Positions 55,118 to 64,000 of a stretch of 64,000 nt of DNA are shown piece after piece; the first letter of the stretch is position 1; every line of letters begins with the position of its first letter. The position numbers and the translations under genes were made by a program. Origin of the DNA: Sweltsa coloradensis (Eukaryota; Arthropoda; Insecta; Plecoptera; Chloroperlidae); assembly GCA_024449915.1 (NCBI GenBank), contig JAMZAV010003232.1:45232-109231 (forward strand). Reading direction: 5' to 3'. The notes under the pieces were generated by a model, which worked only from the letters and a program-made list of their open reading frames with translations, ran no database searches and had not been told where the DNA came from.

Positions 55118-55688
55118 AAGAGTTGTTTCTTGTAACTAATTTTTGAAAAACATGTGGGCCCTATTAGGTATGAAAAAAAAAAAAAAAAAACAATATATTG
55201 TCCCTTTTTCCGGGGCCCCGTACCGGCTGTTTAATTTGCATATGCGCCTAAGCACTAGGCCTATCAAGTCCAAATCAAAAGGGTTTTTCAGATTATCTTC
55301 ATTTTTAAAATTAATTTCGTCATCTTTTTGTTATATATGAACAAGTTTGTAAGGTATGCGGAAGGGGATTACAACTAAAGTTATAAATTTTTTTTATCTA
55401 ACCCTTGAGTTGGGTTGGGGAAATTTTAGGGGGCAAAAAAAAAAATTCATAGTGTAATCCCTTTCCCGCAAAACCTTACGAAAATTTTTCACTAAAAAAA
55501 CAAAGAGATGACAAAATTTAAAAAAAAAAAATGAAGATATCTGAAAGCCGTTTTAAAATGGATTTTGATAGTGCAATAAGACGAATATGCAAAATTAAAC
55601 AGCCGGACCCCAAAAATAGGGAAAAATATTTTTTTTCATAGTTAATACATTTAATTTAATAATAATTTAAAAAAAAGAAACTCTTAAA
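55118..55688. repeat. Long inverted repeat, arms about 250 bp, spacer about 50 bp
   Basis: 'ccggctgtttaatttgcata' (from about 55225) and 'cagattatcttcatttttaa' (about 55290) recur inverted as 'gcaaaattaaacagccgg' (about 55588-55606) and 'aaaaatgaagatatctga' (about 55530). The outer and inner flanks also match in order. The arms diverge by many small indels. It could be a foldback element, an inverted duplication or a palindromic read artefact. Confidence 0.75.
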
Positions 55689-56837
55689 GGGGTAAATTTA
55701 GGTCTATCAATTTAAGTCTTTTTTTTTTTGGGGGGGGGGGGATGGGGGGGAATAGTTCGGAGTCTTTTTTTCTTTGGACAATAAGTTTTATTTTCTCGTT
55801 GTTTAAAAATAGTAATTAAATAGAGTTTAGTTTAAAAAACCATAAGACAATAAGCATAAAGGGAAAAAATGGTATGTAAAGTACAAAAAAATTCAGATAA
55901 ATGACTAAAAAAATTGTGGCTCTTTGTAACAATAACCTCTTTTGCCAGGGGCTTAAAAAATTTTCCCCCTATCTACACAATCCACAACATTGTGAAAAAC
56001 ATAAAACATTATTGTGGCAGTAGAGAGAAACGTTTTACGAATATTTTAAAAAATAAAAATTTGACCTTAACCCCAATACTAAAATTTTTTTTAACAATTA
56101 AAAAACCTTTACAGGCTAGTTTTAGCAGATTAAAAAAACCCCAAAGCTTTAAAAAACGATTTCAATGCTGAGTACCCGGAAACTTTTGCATTTAAAGTAG
56201 GCAGGGAGGGGATAGAGACACTTGCTGGATCCAGCCTTAGGTAGGGGAGGAAAGGGAAATATACGTACAGGTTTCTCAACAAGGCTCGTCATCGTCTAAG
56301 AGGGGCGTAAATGAGAACCGACGCCCCGGGGGGAGGTGGGGGTTCGGTGTGTAAGGGGGCCCCCGGCCGCAAAACAAAACAGATCTTTTTTATGCATCCA
56401 ATTTAAAATTGTGTCTTTTTTACACACAAGAAAACTTAAATACATTATTTTAACAACAAATATCAACGCATCCCATCTCTAGTTTAAAAATTTTTACTTG
56501 AGTTTTTTTATTACACTGTTAAACACGAACCCCCAATTTAAAAAGGTGGAAAAATTTTGGGGCCCCTATAGTTTTGAAATTTCAGAGCGAAAAACACGAA
56601 AAAATATTTTGGAAATGGGGTTTAAAAAAAATCAAAATGCAAATTTCATTAAATATATTTTTCAGCGTACCAAAAGCCTGGAAAATCTTTAGCAGTACAA
56701 TTATCGTACATACATTCTTCGATGAAAAGCAGTATTAACATCAACGACATGTTGGGGGGGTTTCGAATCCCCTAAAAAATTTCCCCCAAGACGGAAAAAA
56801 TTAAATAGAAAAATAGAAGATTTTCGATGTTTAAAAG
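55689..56837. other. Stretch with no supported gene
   Basis: Noisy AT-rich sequence. TTTCGAATCCCCT near 56761 resembles part of a B box but has no partner. Confidence 0.4.
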
Positions 56838-56985
56838 ATTTTTTTATCGTACCCAAAAAAAGGGGACAGGTTAATTTCAGAGATTTAAAAGGTCCCTAAA
56901 AATTTTCATCAGGATGGGAAAGTAGCCATTTCCGGTAGTGCGCGAACAGACAAAAACTTAAAAAAAAACCCGAGGTATTTTTCTA
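56838..56985 (-). mobile_element. HINE/DINE-1-like relic (b-d subfamily)
   Basis: 'tttttatcgtacccaaaaa', 'ttcagagatttaaaaggtcc' and 'attttcatcaggatggga' followed by 'gtgcgcgaacagacaaaaac' match the 15230-15360 part of copy c with noise. Only this inner segment is identifiable. Confidence 0.65.
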
Positions 56986-57889
56986 AAGTAAAAGAAATTT
57001 TTCCACTCGAAAGCAACTTTGATCCAACCAAAAAAAAGCCCAAAAGTACCAAAGGGATAATGAGATTCTTTTAAAAAACTCAAGCAAAACTTCGCAAGGC
57101 CTGAATAAAAAAAGATTTATTTTATTGAGGAGGATATTTTCCCGCAGGAAATTTAATTTTTGTTCCCAGAAATTTCCCAAATGTAGCATACTTGTATTGC
57201 AATATCGGGGCTTTACTATGAGAAAACTTTTTTCCCCAAGGACGCCCAAAGAATTACGCAGATACACAGCTGCACCCCAATTTTCCACCCTTTTAATTCA
57301 AGCCATGGTCCATTTTTTTTCATTTTCTCACCATCCACTGCGATAGTGTCCAAATGTACAGAAAGACGATTTTTTTGGTTTCACCCACTCAAAATTTTAC
57401 AGTTAAGTTAATCCGCAGATTTTCAATCTCACAGACTACACACTTCACTCTCCACATTTTTTGTTCTATCATTATCACCGAAATTGTGTGAAAATACAGA
57501 CACAAATAATCTTTCCGTGGACTTACTTTGGAAGTCTTAAAAAAAAAAAAGAAACTCTTTTTGTTAGTTTATCCTGAGAATGAGATTCACAAGTGTAACG
57601 TCTTTTTTTAGTATACAGCATTTTAAAAAAAACAACTCCCCATAAAAAATATTGTGGTTTTATTGAAACATATATCAAAATAACTGAAGTGTCCAATTAC
57701 AACGTACAACACTTCCAGTTATTTAACCTGAAAATTCAAAGCGATATTTACTTTTTTTGTGGAATATGGGGACATTTTTTAGAAATCTTCTAGAATGGTG
57801 AAGGATAAAGAAAAGACAAAATTTATGAACATACATAAATTGGGTTTGCACTTTTTATACCTGTACATAAAATCTCAGGATTTGAAAAG

Positions 57890-58262
57890 CCCCCGTTGGC
57901 CCCGGGGGTAGAATTGGTCTAGAGCAGGCTTGCTAATCGAAAAGGGATTCAAGAGAAAAAGTCCACCTAAAAAACATCAGTAGTTAAAAGGGTAGTATTT
58001 TACCCCCGAATTAGAGGCAGCTCTGGCAATCGTCGTCGAGGACCTTCCCCCATTTCCCTTGGGGACCCCCGACGACGACGACGACGAAAAGGACACCCAA
58101 AAGATGACAAGACAATGACGCCCGCGACGTGAGAACCCCTTTCCCCCCTTACAGGGCTGGTTCTGCCGCGGGGGCCCCTCCTACCCCCCCCCCTAATTTA
58201 GAGTGGTGCATTATGCCCCTAACGGTTGACGCGCCTTTAATCCAAATAAACAAAAAAAAACA
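57890..58262 (+). mobile_element. SINE-B copy 2, degraded
   Basis: 'ggccccgggggtagaattgg', 'gcaggcttgctaatcg' and 'ctctggcaatcgtcgtcg' parallel 41588-41740 in order, with many single-base changes. The end TAACGGTTGACGCGCCTTTA corresponds to 41906-41924. Confidence 0.8.
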
Positions 58263-59059
58263 CTTTTATAAAGACAATTGAAAGAAGGGCATTGTTTTAA
58301 CACGAATGCATCGAGAGATGGCAGTAAAAATTACTTAATAAACAAAGGTGTTACCAATCGTGACGTCCATGCCCTATGGGGGTTTTGGCGGGAAAGACAA
58401 GTTCAACCCAAAAATTATACCCCCTTTGTATCTCAAAGGGAATGAGAATATTTACGTTTGAGGGGTTTTTAATTTCGGCAACAAGTTTTTTAAATGATTA
58501 GTCCAATAGTCCCTAAACCCGGCCCAATTTTTGGGGTAAAAAACCCCTTTCCATACCTAGATTCAGACTTATGGGAGGAGGAAGTAAAAAAAAGTGAACT
58601 TGAGTGACTTTGAGCGTGTTTTAAGCAATCTTTTACCCCTCTTGTAAAACCGACAAAATTGGAGTTTGTAAGGGTGGGGCAAAATTCCCCGATGATTTTT
58701 TAGATGTGTTTTAAAAGTTTATAAAGGGGCCGTCTTTAATCGAAAACATCCGAAAACCCAAAGGGGGGTGAAACATTTATTTTGAATTTAAAAAAATAAA
58801 AAAAAAACAAGACTTTGTAGTGATGTTTCACTGGCGTGCATTTTAGATCTAACAAAAACGACTAACAGCAATGCTAGTCGTCATCACCCATCCTTTTTTC
58901 TAACATTTTCCTCCGTGCCCAGAAGATGCAACCTTTAAAACCCCAAGTGTTAAAGGGTGCCTAGCGAACGCAAGGAGTTACACAAACCCCTTTCAAAAAC
59001 ATTTTTGAAAAGGAAAAAATGTTTGGTGTTTTTGGGCCCCTCCTGGATGGGGGCGTAAA
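58263..59059. other. Stretch with no supported gene
   Basis: Noisy DNA, nothing recognised. Confidence 0.4.
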
Positions 59060-59440
59060 AGAAGTTTGGTTTTTGTGGCACTATGGATAGGTCGTAACAC
59101 CGAAATTTTCGGGGTTGTGACCCCCCCGGATGGGTCGTAAAAACCGAATCATTCGGCATTTCGGCGTCAAAGTTCGGTGTTGTGGAGATTTTGTGATGTG
59201 GGTATTCGGAGCAAATCACCCCTTTTGGTTTTTATGGCCCTTAGAAGGCTTCGTCACAATTTTTAAAAGGTTTTGATGAAAAGACCATCCCGCAGTGCCA
59301 AACACCGAATTTTTCGGTCTTGTGGAAAATTGTGTGCTGTGGATACCCCTGTCGAAAATATTCGGCTTGTGGCATGCTGTTTTTCGGTGTTTGGGGGGTT
59401 TTTGGGGCAGTGGATTCGGTGATGTGGCCCCGAACCCCTA
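59060..59440. mobile_element. Hairpin-rich TIR element, copy 2
   Basis: Contains GTCGTAACACCGAAATTTTC, ACCGAATCATTCGGC, CAAACACCGAATTTTTCGGT and ends CAGTGGATTCGGTGATGTGG, matching the right end of copy 1 (54282-54302). The unit order is similar to copy 1, with noise. Confidence 0.7.
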
Positions 59441-59454
59441 TTTTTTTTTTTAAA

Positions 59455-59670
59455 ATTTTTCACAAGTCGGTGCTTTTCTCAAACAGGGTTTAACCAAAAT
59501 AAGTTTAACAATAAAAAAATATAAATAACAACCGACCCTGAAACATTTTTGCCAAATTTTTAACGATAAAAAAAGAAAAAAAATAATTGCGAAATAAATA
59601 TGTACAAAAAAAGGGAGGATAAGAACGAACTTAAAAAAAATCAAAAAAAACAGTTTTAAGACAGAATGAT
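59455..59670 (+). repeat. Interspersed repeat Y, copy 1
   Basis: 'cacaagtcggtgcttttctc', 'aaacagggtttaacc', 'cctgaaacatttttgcc' and 'gaggataagaacgaact' match 62045-62260 in the same order and orientation. The clean copy reads CACAAGTCGAGTGCTGTACT. Unknown family, about 215 bp. Confidence 0.75.
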
Positions 59671-59989
59671 CTACTCTCCATAAATGTAAATTAATTATAT
59701 ATTTTAAGTTTTACTTGAACCTACAACAATCAATAAAAATTTTATAAATGATACGAAAGGAACATTTTTAAAAATTTGAAATGTTTTTGATTTTATTGCC
59801 CTTCCAGAAAGAAGGAAAAAAGAATCCCAACCCTAAAAAACAACCAATTTATTAAAAACACAGACACTACACATACAAAAAGAACTGCGGAAAAAAAAGT
59901 TTTCTTGCATAAAAGTGCAAAACGGTTTCTTGTATCACAAATAGCCACGTTTTTGACTATTTTCCTTGTACCCATCGGGAAAAAGTGTC

Positions 59990-60612
59990 GGCTGCAGCGT
60001 ACGAGGTGGCTGAGAGGCCAAAAGGAATTTCGCGCGATGTGTCGCCTCGCCCTGCAGCAGGGCCCGGCCTGCTGTAGCGCCGAATGTGGTGCTTTTTGCA
60101 GCGCCAGACAACAAAGGAACTGGCGCGCCGTGTATTTTACCGGCAGGCAGGCAGCCAGCAGCTGCGCCTCCCTGCGATGGTCGCATCGTACCGCAGTCGC
60201 TCATTTTCTTGGTCCGGGCGGACGTGTTCGCTTCGCCCCCGCGGCCAGGCCCCAAATAACCGCCAGGGACCTCATTTTATTTCAGGGTGGAAATTTAACT
60301 TTTCTTCTTCACATCATTTTGTCGATGTTTTTCTGTCGTTGTTTTTTTTTGGGGCTTGTAAATTGACATTGGGTTCATGTCTGCCCCATCTGGTTCGTCC
60401 CAAAAAGGGGTTTTATTGTTTTACTGTTGCCCTGGGGTTCTTTGCAGGGAAAAATTTTGTTATTATAACCCCCGCCCTCCCCCTTCCTTGGGCTGGGTTC
60501 TGACCGACAGGCCCGTCCACCCCTTTTCCCCTTGCGCATCCCTGAGTCCCTCCCCTTTGTTTGATTAGCCAAGTTGCATAAATATGGAGTTTAAAAATAT
60601 CCAATCAATCAT
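59990..60612 (+). repeat. Family X relic followed by SINE-A 3' end, degraded
   Basis: 'cgcagtcgctcattttcttg' and 'gtccgggcggacgtgttcg' resemble 33858-33896. From about 60478 the sequence reads as SINE-A (GGGCTGGGTTCTGACCGACA, GATTAGCCAAGTTGCATAAA, CCAATCAATC). The X-to-SINE-A order is the same as at 21297-21766. Confidence 0.6.
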
Positions 60613-60870
60613 TGGATTTTATTGTAATTCACATAGCCGTAATTTAAATTTCCTTCTAACTATTAAACTTTTAAAATTTCAAACACAAAAGTGGGCCCCG
60701 GGGAATCCTAGTATCAAAATTATCTTTATTATACGCACTAGTTATAAAAAAAGTAAGTTTTTCCCTTTTGGTATTCTGCCCTAGCTTTTTAACATTTAAA
60801 ACATAACACTTAGTTCTTATAAGTATTTGGAAGTCCACGTCGTCTGGTTAAAAGCTCGGGGTTTTTGTTG

Positions 60871-61478
60871 TTGGGGAGCGTAGCGAACGAAGGAAGATTC
60901 CCTTTCATAACTGGAGAAAAAATCCGGAATGTTTTTTGTTTAGTTTTTTTTTTTGTATTTTTTCTGTTTGTTTAAAACGATTCCCGGTAAACCGATATCC
61001 GATTTCATGAAATTTATTAGACCTTCGAAATCTCGAACGTAGAACTGCCACTTTTGAGCGCAATCAAAAAAAATTTTCTATAAAAATCGCAATTTTTCAA
61101 TTTTTTTTCATTTTAAAACATTTCTTCGAATTATAATCCACATGCTTTATCCAAGTGTAAGGGTTTTTACAGAACCTTAATTTTTTTTAATTGGATATTA
61201 GTGTGAAATTGAGCACAATCAAAAAAAAATTTCTCATAATAATTGCAATTTTGAGATTTATTTTTTTTTTTTTAAATTTTTAGACTAAAAAACACCTACA
61301 TATTATCCCATTTTTAAGATTTTTCACAGAAAATTAATTTTTTTTTTTTATTTGTATATTGTGCGAAATTGAGCGTAATCGAAAAAAAAATTGTTTTTAA
61401 AATCGCAATTTTTTTTTTTTCGTTTTTTTTTTAAACAAAACGCTCATCGAAAAAACGCGCCGAAAAAGCGTTTTCGAA
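60871..61478 (+). mobile_element. HINE/DINE-1-like element, copy e, degraded
   Basis: Starts TTGGGGAGCGTAGCGAACGA (compare TTGGATGAGCGTAGCGAGCG of copy a), continues CTGGAGAAAAAATCCGGAAT, has three degraded internal units with 'cacctacat..tatcc..tttttaa', and ends CGCTCATCGAAAAAACGCG then AGCGTTTTC. Same subfamily as copy a. Confidence 0.72.
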
Positions 61479-62034
61479 GCTTTCGAGTTTTAGAGATTTT
61501 TCTTGGTGGGTTTTCTATTCTGTCCTCACAAAAGCTTTGTTTGAGTTTATTCTGCCTTTCAGCTTAAGAGGAAGGTTTGGTTGTTGTCATCCAGGTTGTG
61601 TCAGGGGCTATTTAGTAAACAGTTCCTGTAGGGGTGATGTTTAGCAAAAGTTTGGTAATACAGAGAGAGTTTACCAGACAGGTAAGAGTTTTGGGTTTAA
61701 AATGCGGAGTTTTAGAAATTTTCAATGTGAAGAATGTATTTTTGCAGGCGGACGGTTTTTCCCCTGTTCTTTCCCTCTATTCTTTTTGGGTCAGGGCACA
61801 ACAAGAAAAACTAGCTTTATTTCTGCTAAAGTGTTGTTTTTTTAAATACTAAATCATTTTTAAAATATCAGACTAAAAAGGTTTTTTCGCTCTGCCCAAC
61901 TGAGAGTTTTGTTTTCCTATACAATACAAACAAAAAGGATGAAACATAACAAGGTTTTGTGGTTATGACCCTTTGGGAAATTTAAATGAAAAATTTGGAC
62001 ATACATGTTCTTAAAATAAATATTTTATTTGTAA
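61479..62034. other. Stretch with no supported gene
   Basis: Noise fades here. T/C-rich words at 61530-61570 recall family X. No gene. Confidence 0.4.
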
Positions 62035-62260
62035 TATTTCGACACAAGTCGAGTGCTGTACTCAAACAGGGTCGAACAAAGGAATGTTTTAACCATACAC
62101 ATTAATATAAAATTACAAAAACGACCATGAAACATTTATGCCAACTAATTACGATAAAAATGAAAATAAAACATTGCAGAAATAAATTATATACAAATAA
62201 TAGGTGAGGATAAGAACATGAACTTCAAAACGTCAAAACATCCAGTTTAAGGCAGCAATG
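62035..62260 (+). repeat. Interspersed repeat Y, copy 2 (clean)
   Basis: Contains TTTCGACACAAGTCGAGTGC, ACTCAAACAGGGTCGAAC, CCATGAAACATTTATGCC and GAGGATAAGAACATGAAC; it pairs with 59455-59670. Confidence 0.75.
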
Positions 62261-62552
62261 CACACTTTGGAAGGTTTGGCCGAGCATGAGAACGTCCGGG
62301 GGCATAACACGATTCCCATTTCTCACGAATCATTATTAATAGCGTAAATCTCAGTCGCGATAATAAGCACAAGTACATGTAGGGATCGCCACTTATCTTT
62401 CCATTTGTTTAGTTTTGTTATGTTGTTTAAGTGGAGGTGGACAAAAATACCCTACGCTCGCCGAGTGCTTGCCGCGCTGGTTTGTCGCTCTCTTCAACCA
62501 ATAGCCCACTACATCAGCTTTCTCTTGAAATATTGTTTCATTTCTATAGGGC

Positions 62553-62898
62553 TATCAAATTCCAACTCGCAACCTCCTCGTGGTTTAGCCCGTGATTAGG
62601 GGAGTTTTTCTCCCTGAAACTAATGGTGAGCTCTGGGTCGTCGTCGGGGAACTTTCCCTTCCCTTTGACTACCTCCCCGACGGCGAAGACAATGACAACA
62701 CGGACGGATGATGACACAAACGGTGACGACCACGACGTGGGGGAACCCCTGCCCTCCCCATACGCTTGTGGCTGGTTCTGACCAGCACAGGCCTGTCCAC
62801 CCCTTGTACCCCCGCGTCATCCCTTACATCCCTCCCTTCGTCTCGATTAGCCAAGTTGCAAAAATATGAGACGTTAAGCAATATCCAATCAATCAATC
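62553..62898 (+). mobile_element. SINE-A copy 5, full length
   Basis: Complete copy: ATCAAATTCCAACTCGCAAC start, GTCGTCGTCGGGGAACTTTC core, GATTAGCCAAGTTGCA 3' end, tail (AATC)n at 62885-62898. It is nearly identical to 31511-31858, including the shared preceding 'agggc.atcaaatt'. Confidence 0.88.
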
Positions 62899-63208
62899 CA
62901 TCCTTTCTATAATAATACGCCGTTCACTACAAATGCATACATATAGCATACATATTATATCTCTTTCATAGGAGATACTGGTTTGGGTTGCTGTGCTGGG
63001 TGTTTTGTTTTAATCGAGTTCCATGTGTAGATGTTAGAAATATATGTTTTATTAACGCACCACGTATCCAATAAAAAGAGTTTGTGTAGATTAATGGGTT
63101 AATGGAAAACATTACGCATTTCTGCTTTCCAGATTAATTTCCACGTATATTGTGTTTTATTTGCTAGTAATGACTAAACTCATTTCAATGTCACGCCCCT
63201 CTTGCGAT
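62899..63208. other. Stretch with no supported gene
   Basis: AT-rich, nothing recognised. Confidence 0.4.
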
Positions 63209-64000
63209 CAGTGGCGGCTCGTGGCCTCGTGGCCTCGTTTTTATGGGTGGCACAACAAATCTTCTGCCTAACTTTAAGGGACCTAACACGGAGGTTTTAA
63301 GAGTGTGTTTGGTGCGTTTTAGAAAAAAATAGTGGGTTAAATGCAACACCAAATTAATGTATTTTTTGTACACTAAATACTATAAAACTATTTAAGATTA
63401 GTGACGAGATAGATCATGTTACAACCATTGAATATGCATATCATTTCGTCCGAGATCACGTCAAACAATAATGGGAAATTGTCGAAATTGTTGGTCATTA
63501 TTTCATTACTCATGGGGGAAGGGGTCACGGTAAAAAGTGGGGGGGGGGGGTAATTCCTACGCGCCTGGGCGGCGGCGGGGTGAGGTTGGGTTAAAATGTG
63601 TTTCCGTCACAATTACAGTACTGTGACGGCTACGGGAATTTATTCTGCTTGCCCGGCTAGGAATATTCCCAAAAAAAATACCTAGTAATTATACTAGCTC
63701 ATTAGTTTGCACAAGATAAAATTGAAATTATAATTAACAAAAGAATCTCACACTAAATTAGCAATTAAATGGATATCACATTAAAACTCTACTTCAGCTC
63801 CTACCTTAAACTGTCCCGTGGATGGGAGATGTCCCTTGACGCCTCAGCGTCTACGTGCACAGCAACAATGCCTATAGTCTAGGTATGAGTGAAGGGATGT
63901 GGGAATGCCAAACTACAAAGATACTGCATTTGTATAAAATGCCTGGTTCCTATTGAACATTTTAAATGGATTTATACCAATAGGTTAAAAAAACATTTAT
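63209..64000. mobile_element. hAT-type terminus, element runs out of the window
   Basis: CAGTGGCGGCTCGTGGCC at 63209 is the same terminus as the MITE at 9882. The preceding octamer CTTGCGAT has no second copy in the remaining sequence and no inverted end is seen, so the right end is probably outside or lost. TAATTCCTACGCGCCTGGG at 63552-63570 may be an unrelated degraded end. Confidence 0.55.

Larger units (their letters stand above)
42055..61900. other. Zone of apparent low base accuracy
   Basis: From about 42.05 kb homopolymers are inflated and G/C and A/T runs dominate (ttttttggg, cccccccc, aaaaa). Where families from elsewhere recur, they show many one-base insertions and substitutions toward the neighbouring base: SINE-A at 60478, SINE-B at 57890, HINE at 60871. 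Open frames found here are mostly spurious. Sub-zones near 53.9-54.8 and 57.4-57.8 kb look cleaner. Confidence 0.7.

Overview
This window is eukaryotic repeat-rich nuclear DNA with no bacterial-style gene order. It is AT-rich with long trinucleotide microsatellites, at least eight non-LTR retrotransposon (LINE) fragments of several clades, tRNA-derived SINEs and several DNA-transposon superfamilies. The only plausible host-gene sequence is a few short exons. The protein types (PHD/FP-domain LINE ORF1, I-clade LINE with RNase H, P-type and hAT transposases, a DUF7869-like protein, a BEN-domain exon) and a SINE body resembling those of hemimetabolous insects suggest an arthropod. A hemipteran-like insect or a crustacean is my best guess; the species cannot be fixed from the sequence.

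Layout. 1-8.6 kb: two head-to-tail copies of one LINE on the minus strand, separated and bounded by (GTA)n arrays; the second copy carries a nested 3' end of another LINE. 8.4-11.1 kb: a tRNA-SINE, a G-quadruplex/palindrome patch, a hAT MITE with a perfect 8-bp target duplication, and a second tRNA-SINE. 11.4-17.2 kb: four copies of a 750-780 bp family with the structure of Helentron-associated non-autonomous elements (HINE/DINE-1-like), plus a LINE reverse-transcriptase remnant. 18.3-23.4 kb: a candidate exon, a hAT transposase relic, a promoter-like motif cluster, an unrecognised broken coding segment and a BEN-domain exon with clean splice sites. 24-27.3 kb: a DUF7869-like gene fragment interrupted by a 1.6-kb element with TTAA duplications. 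27.3-32.8 kb: an I-clade LINE ORF1 interrupted by a SINE, a P-type transposase pseudogene, and a LINE ORF2 start carrying a 2A-like motif before its endonuclease. 32.9-39.2 kb: two copies of an unknown repeat family X, one split by a long-TIR MITE, and two I-clade LINE ends. 39.2-42 kb: a PIF/Harbinger relic (divergent transposase and Myb/SANT genes) and a SINE. About 42-62 kb: sequence with inflated homopolymers that looks unpolished; under the noise lie a near-complete I-clade LINE, a minisatellite, two copies of a hairpin-rich element, a long inverted repeat and degraded copies of families seen cleanly elsewhere. 62-64 kb: clean sequence with a SINE and one end of a hAT element.

Functionally the window is a graveyard with layered insertions. 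Most coding segments are broken by frameshifts, partly through real decay and partly through sequencing error. The BEN exon, the 18.34-kb exon and perhaps the 22.4-23.0 kb segment are the only candidates for host-gene parts. The nested events (LINE in LINE, SINE in LINE ORF1, MITE in DUF7869 gene, MITE in family X) give a relative insertion chronology.
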